A stretch of DNA of 38,297 bases from Cochliopodium minus (GCA_024220525.1 JAMYWO010000274.1:7258-45554); one strand, 5' to 3'. Numbered from the stretch's first letter, positions 1 through 15,594 are shown. Translations and numbers: made by a program. Notes: generated by a model not told the origin, from the letters alone.

Positions 1-1701
1 TTATCATCATTTTTATCATTATTAATTTTTATTTTTACATTTTTATTATCATCATTATTTTTCTTACTCTCTTTTTCTTTTTTGCTTTCAAAATTCTCCT
101 CAACCAAAATATTATTCTCGCCATTATTCTCAACAAGAGGGCCCTCCTTCAGAGGCTTGACAGTGGAAGAAGAAATGTTGACTTTGACAGGTTTCGGAGA
201 AGAGATAACGATATCACCCGATCTGGGCTTCATAGAAAAAAATTTGTTCTTGGAGGAGATTTTCGGAGATTTGCTACGTGGGGATTTACTGCGCGGAGAT
301 TTTTCTTTGGGAGATTTTGGTATGGCAAAGCTGAATTCGTTGATTTCGATGGTGTTCTCGCTTTTGAGGTTGCTCAGATCTGTCTTGAGTTTGATGCCAG
401 GAAACACATCACTTTCTGACTGGTTTCTTACTCTCTCCGTTTTTAGTGCAATTCCTGGGAATCCATCTTCTTCTAAAATTTTATGTTTTTATTTTTATTT
501 TTATTTTTTTATTAATTATTTTTTTAATTATATTTTTTATTTTTTATTTTTTATTTTTTATTTTTTATTTTTTATTTTTTATTTTTGTTTTTGATTATTT
601 TTTTTAAAAAAATTATTTTTATTCTTCTATTACCACTTTCGTTTCTGTGACGTCTCTCAGTTTTCATTTTGATTCCAGGAAAGACATCAAGAGAGTTGTT
701 AGAAGTGACGTTGCGGAGCGAAATGGGAGAAACCTCCGCACTGCTGCTCAGCGTCAAATTACTCGAGGAGGAGCTGAAGATCTGTTTGTTGGAAGATTTT
801 GACAAATTTATTTCTTTTGTTTTTATTCCCGGGAATGCATCATTTTTCATTTTTATTCCTTTAAAAATAAAATAAAAATAAAAAAAATTAAAAAAAAAAA
901 ATGATGTTAAAAAAATATTAAATGTTAAAATAAGCGAAATGAAATACATTAAAAAAATATTATTTAAAAAATAAAAAATAAAAATTAATTTATTAAAAAT
1001 AAAAAAATATAATGGTTTATTTAGTTTTTTTTATTTACTAAATATGAGTAAATTAAATTCTTTTTTTATTTCAATTATTTTTCCAAATTTATTTCACATT
1101 TTAATTTTTTACCTGGAAAAACTTCAGTGGATACTTTTTCTTCTTTTTTCTCTTTTTTGGATTTGATGGGGAGAGTGAAGATGTCATTGGTGGAAACACC
1201 TTTTCTTTCTGTAAATTGTTTTTTGGGAGATTTTTTTTCTTTGTCCACCTTTTCCACCTTTAACTTCTTGTCCACATGTACTGTGAGTGTACCTATGAAA
1301 TAAAAATTTTTTAAAAAAAAATATTTAAAAAAAATATTAAAAAAAATGTTCAAAAAAAAAAACTTTAAAAACTTTTAAAAAAAAAGTTCAAAAAATGTTT
1401 TAAAAATATTTAAAACATTCAAACTAAATTATTAAAATTAGTCAATAAATAATTAAAAAAAATTTTAAAAAATGGTATTATAATATGTTTACCATTTAAA
1501 GTGGCTTCTTCAATCAATTTAGAAGAAGTGGGAATCAAAATGTCCAAATCAGTGTTGGGGAATAGAGTGTCCGAGTGGTGGATGATGAAGGTTGTGACCT
1601 GATTGATGGTGGGCAAGTCCATCATCGAGGTGAAAGACTCCAGTTGTGTTCTGATCAGTGAAGGACCAAAAACGATTGCTAAAAAGAGAAAAAAAAAATA
1701 A

Positions 1702-1733
<32 letters not shown>

Positions 1734-1966
1734 GAAGAATAAAAAAAATAATATAAATAAAAATAAAAAATAAAAATAAAAAAAGAAATTTATAAAAATG
1801 TATGAAAAAAAAATATCCGCTAACAAAATATATTTCAAAAAAAAAAAAATATTTACCTATGTTGCTTTCGTTCATCAAATTTTCGCTGCAGTAGAAAGCA
1901 ATCTTTTTCAAAAATGGGAAGAGATGGCTCAAAAACATCAAGTTATATCTTAATCAAAAAAAAATA

Positions 1967-1998
<32 letters not shown>

Positions 1999-2131
1999 TA
2001 AAAATAAAAATAAAAATAAAATAAAAAATAAAAATAAAAATAAAATAAAAACAAAAATAAATAAAAATAAAAATAAAAATAAAATAAAAATAAAAATAAA
2101 TAAAAATAAAAATAAAAATAAAAATAAAAAT

Positions 2132-2167
<36 letters not shown>

Positions 2168-4692
2168 AAATTTTTACGAAGGAAGTTCCTTCAAAATTTT
2201 ATTGAGTCTTTCTAGAAAAATGTTGTCTTTGTTTTGAAGTTGCTCCTCGCTAAAATTATCAGTGTTGAGAAGCTTGACCATATCATTGTAGTGTTGGAAA
2301 GGGAAAAGGGGTTCGGGAAGCTCTCTCAAAAACAGTTTGAGGACAGACCCCACCAAATCTTCATTTTTGTCAAATTCTTTTTTCCAGTCAATCACTTCTC
2401 CTCTTTAAAAAAATGTAAAAAAAAAATTAATATTATTTTTTAAAAATATGCAACTGACTTTTAAAAAAATTTCTAAAGTAAAAAAATTTTAAAAAAAATC
2501 AAATAATTTTGAAAAAAAACTTTTAAATAAAAATAAAAAATAAAACAGAAATAAAAAATAAATTTTTTTTTTGAATATTTATTTGATTAAATATTTTTTA
2601 ATAAAAGATTAAAAACTTTTGAACAATTAAAAACTTACCTGTTAATTCTGTCCTTAGACAAATTCATGAGATCAGTTTGAGGAGGGATGCGGAAAAGACC
2701 CTTGTGCTTCATCTTGGCTTCATCCGACAAAAAATAGGAGAGGATGCAGATGAGAAAGTCAGGGAGGGGACTCTCGATGGAAGAATAAGTGTTGGACAAA
2801 GAAGTACCGAAGATGTTTTTGATCTTGTCTTTGCCTCCGATGGGGGTGCTGAGGTTGGAGAGGATGAAGGAGGAGTTGTTGTGGTAGTTGTATTCGACGT
2901 CATCGTATTTGTATTTGATCATCATTCTTATTTCTCCTTTAATGTTGTGTTTGCCTGGATTGGAGAAATGATTAATCAGTGAGTTGCAAAAATAAAAAAA
3001 TAAAAAAATAAAATAAAATAAAAAAATTAAAAAAATTAAAATAAAAAAATTTTTGTCCAAAATATGATGTTGGAATAAATTATTAATTATTAAAATTAAA
3101 ATGTAAAATTATTTAATTGAAAAGAAAAAAGTTTTTAAAAAATATAAAAATACTCTCAAAAAAAGTTTTTACCGTTTAGCTGAGTACTTGGGCAGAGAGG
3201 GAACCACGCATCCACAATCTCATTGTCGTTTTTGATGGAAGAAACAGGAATGGAAACTTCCCCCAGAAAGTTAGATTCTTTGTTGTCGTTCTTCCCCTCA
3301 AAGTGCCATACATCCACAAACAAAAAACTGCTGTTGTTTTGAATATTGCTAAAGAAAAATAACAAAATAAATTAAAAAAAAAAATTAAATTGTTTGAAAT
3401 AGATTTATATTCTTACAAACTGTAAAACTGGAGCTCGATATCGGGATTCTGTACCTCAACACTGTCCAAGTTCTTTTTGGATTTTACATCTTCAAAAATG
3501 AAAATTTTAATTTAATGAATTATAATAAATTATAATTATAATTATAATAAATTATATTATAATTTATAATATTGAATTAGAATAGAATATTTTCACCTAA
3601 AAATTGATTAATCAATATATCATCCTCTTTCTTTTCAGAATGAATGCGAGGAGAAATGATGGTGTTTGAATTGGAGCTGGAGCTGGAATTCTTGCGAGGG
3701 GCGGATTCATAGATGAGGGTGTCGTCCCAATTGGGATTGAGGGATTGGGGATAGACAGGCGTTTGAAATTGCTGCTTCTCTATGAAGAGGGAGGCATAGG
3801 GGCTGGATAATCCATTCTTATCCTTGCCCGTGAGATTCTTGGCTTCGATGATGGCCACGCTCAAGGTGCCATCCACCTTTTTGAAGTTTTGAGAGAATTC
3901 TTTGTTCAATTCCTGGATTAAATCGACCCATTTGGATACGGTATGGATATCCAACGGCTTGAATAATATTTTCTCTTGTTGAATATTATTATTATTTTCT
4001 TTATTGTTATTATTGTTGCTGTCTTTATTATTGGTGATTAATAAAAATTCATTTTTATCTTCTCTCATTGATACCACAGATCCTGATATAGCCACGACCT
4101 TATATGGATTTATTTTTTCCTTATTCTTGTGGATGAACAGATATCTGTTTCTGATGGTCATCCACACGTTCTTCTCCTTTGAACCCTTCTTCTCCTTTTT
4201 CATCACTGCTTCCCCCTCCATCAAATTGGTGCATAGATAAGATATGACACCCTTATAGAAATACTCGGGCGAATTGGTATCAGTTCCCAAGAAAAAATGT
4301 ATCTTATTCGTCTTCTTTAACAATTTTGAACTGGATATCAATACCTTTAAGAAATTCCCAATCTCCTTCTTTATCTTCACCATATCATCCAACTTAAATA
4401 TATTCGCCACAGATGGCAATTCTATATTCGTCGTTTCTCTCCACACTTTTTCAATGTGGCTATGAAAATCCAAAAATTTCTGTTCGGATTTGCTTATAAC
4501 CCAACTTTCCTTTCCATAGGATACCACTATGATGATCACCAGCTCATATATCGCCTTTTTGCTTATCTTCTTCTCCACCTTCTTCCTTTTCTCAATCCCC
4601 ATCACATTTATCGAGAAAGGATGATTCTTCGAGAGATATTTGATGTTGGATCCTATTATCTCCACAATCGTCTCCTCTGAATTTTTCTTCAT
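1..4692 (-). CDS. PX-PH-C2-RhoGAP signalling protein (3' end outside window)
   Basis: Likely GTPase-activating protein for a Rho-family GTPase, recruited to membranes by lipid-binding domains. Ten exons join in phase: 4692-3597, 3489-3417, 3348-3173, 2954-2639, 2402-2178, 1948-1857, 1678-1493, 1292-1113, 858-634, 472-1 (about 1,013 residues visible). Order of domains: PX-like (about 25-125), PH-like (about 155-270), a C2 domain starting GTLSVAIIEAKNL with DKNGLSSPYA and closing with GEIRMMIKY (about 275-460), then RhoGAP (about 490-700). RhoGAP hallmarks are GLFRIPP (arginine finger), LRELPEPLFPF and NLMNESNIAIVFGPSL. The C2 loop has SSPY where SDPY is usual, so calcium binding may be weak. 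The tail is Ser/Lys-rich, holds five FPGI-type motifs and a KSPRSKSPRSKSPK stretch, and ends in an Asn/Lys/Asp-rich run. The start is the ATG at 4692, opposite the next gene. The function is inferred from domains; GTPase specificity is unknown. Confidence 0.85.
378..1130 (-). repeat. Five-copy FPGI(K/A)xK(T/N)(E/D) peptide motif in the RhoGAP tail
   Basis: Seen directly in the translated tail: EVFPG|IKMKND (split across the intron 1112-859), AFPGIKTKE, DVFPGIKMKTE, GFPGIALKTE and DVFPGIKLKTD. Two copies share a longer context (KTERRHRNES and KTERVRNQSES), which suggests internal duplication. Spacers are Ser/Asn-rich and look disordered. The motif is not one I recognise; a docking or scaffold peptide is a guess. 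Confidence 0.75.
482..596. repeat. Intronic T-rich array ending in (ATTTTTT)n
   Basis: Fills most of the intron 633-473 of the RhoGAP gene. It is T-rich on the plus strand although the gene is on the minus strand, the reverse of most introns in this window. Confidence 0.8.
1955..2170. repeat. Intronic (AAAAAT)n / (AAAAAAT)n array
   Basis: A nearly pure A5T/A6T microsatellite of about 215 bp fills the RhoGAP intron 2177-1949. It is T-rich in the sense of the gene, like most introns here. Confidence 0.9.
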
Positions 4693-4898
4693 TTTCGCAA
4701 AAACAAAATATTTAAGAATATTTCAAATTTTTTTTTATTTATTGAAAAGAAGATCCTTAATTCCCAAATTACAATATCAACAATATTTCTTATTCCATAA
4801 TCATAATGGAGGAATTAAAATATAAATAAATATACAGAGGATATAAAGAATTTATTATTTAAATAAAATTTGAAAAAAAAATATAAAAAATAAAAAGT

Positions 4899-5060
4899 GT
4901 GATTAACAGAATAATTCATTTTTCTCAATATTATCTGTTATGTATATCCACAAGAAAGGTTTTTTTTATTGAAGATCTAAAAGTTAATAAAGAAACAGCA
5001 TATGGAACTGTTAACAACGTATTAGCTTTAGTTAAACAGTCATTATTAAAATATTTTTGA
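4899..5060 (+). pseudogene. Orphan open frame, possible gene remnant
   Basis: An ATG-less frame of 53 codons ending in TGA, with protein-like content: FIEDLKVNKETAYGTVNN followed by VLALVKQSLLKYF. Its base composition is richer in G and C than the flanks. I do not recognise the family. It could be the last exon of a lost gene, a transposable-element scrap or chance. Confidence 0.25.
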
Positions 5061-5234
5061 TCTCCTGAAAGAGAATCAAATTATCACCCCAAAAATAAAT
5101 AATAAAAATTAAAATTTAAATTGAAAAGTACAAAATAATGACTATTCTCAAATCTAGACTTGAATATAAGGGTTTTAACGTCGGATGATTGAGGAAGAAT
5201 GAAAAAATCCTTGATCTTTATGATTTATATTTTT

Positions 5235-5245
5235 AAAAAAAAAAA
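5235..5245 (+). promoter_or_regulatory. Oligo-A run abutting the start codon
   Basis: A run of 11 A ends at the ATG at 5246. Similar runs precede the starts at 18506, 24179 and, on the minus strand, 23439. Confidence 0.5.
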
Positions 5246-7418
5246 ATGAAAGCTGATAAAATTCTTCCAATAATCACAAAAGAAGGAAATTTTTCAAATC
5301 CTTGGCCTACATGGAAAAAAAAAGAAGTCAAGGAGGTCTTCAAATTTTTGCTCAAAAATAAGAAACCCAAACCTCCTTCACAACAGGATTTGGATGCACA
5401 TTATCCCATTTTGAAGCCTGATTTCGAAAAAATAAATAATCCCAAGAAGAACAGTATAACTGCCACATGGGTCAGAAAATTATTTAAATTCAAAAGAAAA
5501 AATCCAAAAATATTTTTAATTATTCTGATTCATACATAAATCAACATAAATAATTTAATATCTGAAGATTATATAAATATATAATCTCAAAAATCCTTCG
5601 CATAAATAATTTTATGATTTTCCAGATTGAATTTTTTGTCATGATCAATCCACATCAGCCGAAAAAAGAAAATTCAAATTAATATTTAAATATTTTTTAA
5701 TCAATCGAGATAATAGTCTCATGTAATTCTTATCTTGAATCAATCTTTGTATTTTAATATTGATTTGCAAGAAATTTGGTTTTAAAATTTTTGAAGTGAA
5801 TTGATTCAAAAGATTATTTAAAGACTAAAATTTTCATTTCATTTTCATTTCATTTCATTTTTTTTAGATTGGACACTCGACCTTCTTATGCAGTGTGAAC
5901 GGATACAATTTTTTGACAGACCCAGTGTTTTCCCAATACGCAAGCCCGGTGCAATTTCTAGGACCCAAACGTTTCGTAAATTCTCCTATCAAAATTAAAG
6001 AGCTTCCCAAAATTGATTTTGTTTTGATCAGGTAATAAAAAAAAAACAACTTTTTATTATGACATTTTATTGTTATCAAAATAAATTTTTTAGATTTGAT
6101 TTTTTTTTATAACAAGTTTTTTTATTTTTTTAATTTTTGATAGTTTTTTAAAAATTTTGTTCATTTTTTTTATCAATTTACTTCAATAAATTACTTTTTT
6201 TGTTTACAATTTAATATTTCTTTTTTTTCTAAAAGTCATAACCATTATGATCACTTGGACTACCACTTTGTGAAGGAGATGGGGAACAATACAAAGTACA
6301 TTGTCCCTCTCAAGCTCAAAGAATGGATGATTGAAGAGGGAAAAATCTCTCCTCAAAATTGTTTCGAATTAAACGTAAAAATAAAAAATAAAAAAATTTT
6401 ACTAAAATAATGGAAAAAATATAATCAACAAAGAAATAAAAAAATAAAAAAAAAATAAAAATGAAGAAAACTTAAAATTTAAAATAAAAAAATTATTTAA
6501 AATTTAAACAAAACTTTCTATTTTAGTGGTGGGACAGCGTCAAGATAAATGATGATTTAACTATTCACTCTACTCCCGCACAACATTGGAGCAAAAGAAG
6601 CATGCTTAAAACCAATGATTCTTTGTGGACAAGTTATGTTGTTCATGAAAAACAAACTGACAAAAAGTGTTATTTCGTTGGTAAAACAAAAAAATTAAAT
6701 AAAATAAAATAAAAATAAAAAAAATAAAAAATAAAGCATTTATAAATTAAAAAATAATTAAAACCTTAATTTGTAAATAAAATAATAAAATAAAAAATAA
6801 AAGATTTGAAATTAAAAATAAATTATTATTTTCACCTTTTTTTTTTTTTATAAAAAAAAACAATTTATTCAGGGGATACTGGTAAAAAAATTAACGTTAT
6901 TTACAAATTAATATTAAAATAAAATTTAAACAATCTTTATCTGAAAGGATATTGCTCCGTTTTTAAGGACATAGGTGAGCATTTTGGGGGATTTGATTTG
7001 TCTTTGATTCCCATCGGGGCTTACCAACCCAGGGAGTTTCTCAAACAAGACCACGTTGACCCTGATGAAGCTGCTAAGATCCACTTGGATGTTCTTTCCA
7101 AACAAAGTATTGCTATGCATTTCGGAACTTTTGAGATGGCTTGGGAGTATTTTAATTTTTATAAAGTGAATTATAATTCATCTCTTTTTATTTCTCATTT
7201 TATTTTTTAATTTTTTTATTTTTTTTGTTTAATTTAATTTTCATCTTTTGTTTATTTTATTATCCAACATTTTTTGTTTTTTAATTATTTTATGCTTTAT
7301 TTTTAGATCATTTTTTGATCCACCAGTTCAATTGAAAAAGGCATTAGAGAACAACAATATTGAACCTGAAAAATTTGTCATTCCAAGACATGGTGGAACT
7401 CTCGAGTTTTTGTTTTGA
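5246..7418 (+). CDS. N-acyl-phosphatidylethanolamine phospholipase D-like hydrolase
   Basis: Member of the NAPE-PLD branch of the metallo-beta-lactamase fold, which releases N-acylethanolamines from N-acyl-PE. Seven exons: 5246-5470, 5868-6031, 6236-6374, 6527-6680, 6873-6881, 6948-7146, 7307-7418; 1,002 nt, 333 residues, TGA stop, all phases consistent. The start of the protein has the family's NPWPTW. Metal ligands are all visible: HNHYDHLD (131-138), TPAQHW, GDTGY with Asp229, and the His of IAMHFGTFE. IPIGAYQPREF and the terminal FDPP region also match the family. The length is slightly under that of animal NAPE-PLD because the N-terminal extension is short. The ATG at 5246 follows an oligo-A run. 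Substrate is inferred from family; a related bacterial-type RomA/UlaG-like activity cannot be excluded. Confidence 0.92.
6873..6881 (+). other. 9-nt microexon of the NAPE-PLD-like gene
   Basis: The exon GGGATACTG lies between introns of 192 nt (6681-6872) and 66 nt (6882-6947). It completes V-G-D-T-G-Y, the motif that carries the bridging metal-ligand Asp. Skipping it keeps the frame but removes that Asp. Confidence 0.8.
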
Positions 7419-7634
7419 GAAACATCAAAAAGTTTGCAATTAAAATACCAATACATAAGAAATAAAATATTTATCGCCTGTGTAGTTTAAAAATTTTAAT
7501 ACTAAAAAGAATGTTGATTCAAAACTATTTCAAAAAATCTTAATTTTTTTTTTTTTTTTTTTTTTTATTTTTTTTTTATTTTTTTTTTATTCTTGTATGT
7601 TTTTATATATTTGGACAGAAAAAATATAAATAAA

Positions 7635-10600
7635 ATGAAAACTGACAAACAACAACAATATTGCATCAGATGCCAAAATCCTGGGAAAAGTTGTTGTTCC
7701 AAATGCAAAAAAGTATATTATTGCAGTAGAGAATGCCAAATAGAACATTGGAATAGGTAATTTTTTTTTTTTTTTGAAAATATCTGTATGAACAAATACT
7801 ATAGAGGACACAAAGGACAATGTGGAATTTTATCAAATACGGAACAATTACAAAAAATCACATTGAATACAATGTCAGATAGAGACGATTTCAAACCCCA
7901 CAAAAATTATTTATTTTCTAAAAATCAAATTCAAAAAATGGTTGAATATAAACCAACTATCAATTATACTACAGGAATAGGAATGGCCAATTTAGGGTAA
8001 TAATAATTTTCCCATTAAAAATAATGTTCTTAACTACCTCCCTTTTATTTAGCAATACATGCTTTGTGAATAGTATATTGCAAGTGATGCTTCATACATC
8101 TCCGATATCCAATTATTTATCCAGCTCGCATCATTCCCAAAATTGTCAAATAAAAAAAGCAAATATGGATTTTTTCTGCTGCACATGTGCATTGGAAAAG
8201 TTTTATAAAGAATTGATAGAAGGAGAAAGCAAATATTACTATATATCTCCCGAAGAAATATTGGAAAATCTAAGAGGTAAAATAAGATTCCAGTATTATA
8301 TTTTTAATCAAAAATCCTGAATTATTCGAAATTTCTCAACATCATATTTTGAGTTATGTTTATATCAGATCATTTGAAATATAATGCATAAATCATGGTT
8401 ATTACTGTATAATTGAACCACTTGATTATTAATAAAGAATGCAGTCAAATGTTTTTTGGGATGCTCATTATGCCCAAGAATTTCAACAATAATATTTTAA
8501 TATAATCATTGATTCAAAAAAGAAATTGGAAACTTTGTATTTGGATATCAATATGATGCACATGAGTTTTTTTTGTCACTCTACACTTGCTCACAGAAAG
8601 GGCTTTTTAAGAGCGAAGAATTATTGAGAAAAGAAAAGTTCACAGTCACCAGCAGCCACGAACAAACTACAATGTTGAGGTAAAACCTTTTCTCGATTAA
8701 AGAAACTCCACTAACAAATATATTTAAAAGTCAACTTTTTGGGGGTTATTTTCAGAGTCAAAGGGTTATTTTTTTTAATTAAGTTTTTATTTAATCAAAT
8801 TTTTTATTTAAAAGAATTTTTTTTGTTGAATTTTTTTTTTTTTAATATATTTTTTTTGTTTGAATTTTTTTTTTGTGTAAAGTTTGTTTTAGTTTTTTTA
8901 ATTTTTTTTTTTTTTTATTTTAAAATTTATTTTTTAATAAATTAAAGCATGTTTAAACTAATTTTTTTTTCAAAAGGCTTGTGTCAATTGTGGCGACCTG
9001 GAGAATCGCTACGAATTTAATATGGGCTTGAATCTTGATCTAACTTTGGGTCCTTCCATAGAAGGTTTATTTATTTTTTATTTTGATAATCATTTTCATA
9101 TAATTGTTTATTCTTTTTTAATTTTTATGTTTTATTAATCATTTTTATTAAAATTATTTTTTTTTTATTTTTTTTTATTTTTTTAATTTTTGTTTCATCA
9201 TTTTTTTTTTATTTAGAGGCTTTGATGTCATACTGCAAAATTGAAAAAGTGACAGATTGGAAATGCTCCAAGTGTAACGGAAAGGGAGCAGACAGACAAA
9301 TTACCATCAGAGAAGCTCCCCACATCCTTGCCATTCAGCTCAAACGTTTCGACTACGATGGCAGAAAACTTAACAATCCCGTTGCTGCTACTGAAAACTT
9401 AGATCTTTCCAAATATTTGAGCAAATCCCAACTTGGAAGAAAAGAAAACTACAAGCGTAAAATTAATTTTTTTTTTTTTGATTTTTAATTTTCAATTTTT
9501 TAATTGAAAATTTGTTAGTAAATGATTGTTAATTGGATCAATATTAATCAACATATACAAATGATAATATGATTATTTGGATCTCATTGATCAATTATAT
9601 AGTATCTTTTGTTGAGATATAAAAATTGATCCAAATTATATTGCGCAGATTAAATTCTCACAAAAAAATTTTCATTTTCAATATTTTATAAAAATTCTTA
9701 CATTTGATTTTTTTGATTTTGATTTTTTTATTTTAATTTTATGGTGTTTGTTGGACTTGATATAAATGATTTTTTATTTTTCTTTTTTATCTTAATTTCT
9801 ATTTGACATTTTTTTTGATGGATTTTTTTATTTATTTTGTTTAAGAAAGTTTTTTAAATGTTTTTTTTTAAAAAACTTTATGATAATTATTTCCTACCGT
9901 TTTTAATTTTTGTTCATTTTTTAATTTAAATTGTAGTTTATGGTGTCGTCGTTCATTTTGGTAACTTTTCTTTAGAAATACTTTTTTTTTATAAAAGAGT
10001 TTGATTATAATAACAATTTAACAGGTGGTCGTATCAATAGTGGGTAAAAAAAAAAAACTTTCTATTAATTTATTTGAAAATAATTTTTCAGATAAAATTT
10101 TTAAGAATTTATTATTATTTGTTTTTTTATTTTATTTTTATTTTTATTTGTTTTTTTTATTTTTATTTTTAGTTTCATTCTTTTTATTTTTATTTTTATT
10201 TTTATTTTTTATATTTTATTTTCATAATTTTTTAATACTTTTTGATAATTTTTTCTTCTAGTCACTACGTCAGTTTTGTGAAAATCAACGATACGTGGTG
10301 GTTGTTCGACGACACAAAGGTGATCAAGGTGAACGAATCGATTGTCCTCAAACAAAACGCCTACATTCTTTTCTACCAAAAGACTCTTGACAGTTACAAA
10401 CACAACACCCAATTCGAAAAGGAACAGAAAAACAAAAAACCCGAAAAAGAGTCTGAGAAAGATCCTCTCAATGAATCTAATCCCCTCTCTCTTTCTGGTA
10501 GTGAAAACTTGTCTATTAAAGAAAGTAAACCTGTTGGTAAATAATCAATCGAATTCTATTTTTATTAAATTTTTATTGAAAATTAAAATTTAAATTGATT

Positions 10601-11494
10601 TTTTAATTTATTTTAAATTTTATTTTAAATTTTATTTTTTAAATGATTTAAATAATCTTTTTTTTTGTTATTGTCAGAAAAAGAAAAAGAGCCAGAAACA
10701 CCAAAAAATGTTGCGAAGTACAACCCTAAATGTGACATTTATTTCCGCTTCAACGAGACAGAAATGAAAACATCTTTCATCCTCAGTTTAGATGTTTCCA
10801 AGTTGACCTCTGAAGAAAAGATGATTATCAAAATGAGCGAAGATGGACAAGTGTTACTTGAGACATCAGAAAACTACTATTTTCACATTGAAAAGTTTTT
10901 TTCAGCCATGGGTGACTTCCCCATTGATTTACAAAAGACCTCCGTCAAATATTTCTCAAAGGACAAAAAAGTTGTCATTTTTGCCGAAATATCCGACTCT
11001 GGAAAAATAAATGAAGGTCTTGTTGATGTCATTGTCAATACTGAGTCTACCAAGAGTTATTCTTTACCCAAAGTAAATAATTTCTTTAAAGTTTATTCTA
11101 AATTTCTTCTTTTTAACTTTTTTTAATTAATTTTTTCTTTTTTTTAATAAAGGATGTCAGTTCAGAAAACAAATTGGAAACTCCTACCCTTATTCCTCAA
11201 CCTAATACTGTCCCTCGTGTTGAAGAGAAAGTTACTACTGCCACCAAAAAACAACCCACTTCGAACAAGTTTTCAAACAAGTTGTTTGAGTACACTGAAA
11301 ACGAGGCTTCTTATTCCCAACTCTACAAAGATATTGAATCTGCCAAATTGGAAGGAAAAATTAACAACAATCCTTCTAAAAATCCTCCTCGCAATCAGCC
11401 TGTCAAAAAGTCTGTTGAAAAGGCGATAGGACGTAACGACAAGTGTCCTTGTGGTTCTGGCAAAAAGTTTAAGATCTGCCATGGAAAAAATTGA
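7635..11494 (+). CDS. MYND finger - ubiquitin-specific protease - SEC-C protein
   Basis: Predicted deubiquitinase (peptidase C19). Twelve exons: 7635-7756, 7805-7996, 8053-8276, 8523-8679, 8731-8764, 8977-9064, 9217-9456, 9937-9960, 10025-10043, 10262-10536, 10678-11072, 11153-11494; 2,112 nt, 703 residues, phases consistent. A MYND zinc finger (Cys10 to Cys47, ending HWNRGHKGQC) leads into the USP core: [13 protein letters not shown] with Cys108, [19 protein letters not shown], two CxxC pairs (ACVNCG, WKCSKC), [22 protein letters not shown] with His368, and WWLFDD. The triad is intact. After a charged linker, residues about 460-590 may be a CS/p23-like beta domain (weak). The C-terminus is a clear SEC-C motif, [21 protein letters not shown] and CS domains also occur in animal USP19, but in another order, and without SEC-C as far as I know. 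Confidence 0.9.
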
Positions 11495-11795
11495 TTCATT
11501 CCTCCCCAACACATTTTATTTTATTAAATTATTACACGTATTGAACAAATTAAATTATTAAATTTTCATTGAGGGGACTTTCCCTTTTTGAGGAACTTCG
11601 GAGGAACTTTAAAAATACTTTTTTTAATTGGAGACATCAAGATCATCCAATTTTTTTCATCATTTTTGTTGAAAATCAAATTAAATTTCAATAGATTGAG
11701 GAAGATATTTCAACAATAATAAATCCTCCAATTGAAATTTATTTTGAATCTTCCATTTTGGATCACAAATGTGAATAAATAAAAAAAAATTCTAG
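11495..11795. other. Intergenic, no feature seen
   Basis: About 300 bp between the USP stop and the transporter start. AT-rich, no open frame or RNA gene recognised; it holds the 3' region of one gene and the promoter of the next. Confidence 0.5.
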
Positions 11796-15508
<3,713 letters not shown>

Positions 15509-15515
15509 TGAATTC

Positions 15516-15531
15516 TTTTAATTTTTTATTT

Positions 15532-15594
<63 letters not shown>

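Larger units (their letters stand above)
4693..5245. other. Divergent intergenic region between RhoGAP and NAPE-PLD genes
   Basis: About 550 bp between two start codons that face away from each other; both promoters must lie here. It is AT-rich with no clear TATA-type element that stands out from background. It contains one unexplained open frame at 4899-5060. Confidence 0.6.

Noticed and set aside
1075-1116. Stop codon just after FPGKKLKCEINLEK as the true end of the RhoGAP protein
   Set aside because: A good CAG/GTAAAA donor at 1112 joins FPG to IKMK in the next exon in phase, and the motif repeats further downstream.
4004-4680. Several plus-strand frames with a leader-like start
   Set aside because: They lie antisense to the PX-PH exon of the RhoGAP gene and have no domain content.
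10025-10261. 78-residue plus-strand frame
   Set aside because: It is intron sequence between the 19-nt exon and the exon starting at 10262 of the USP gene.
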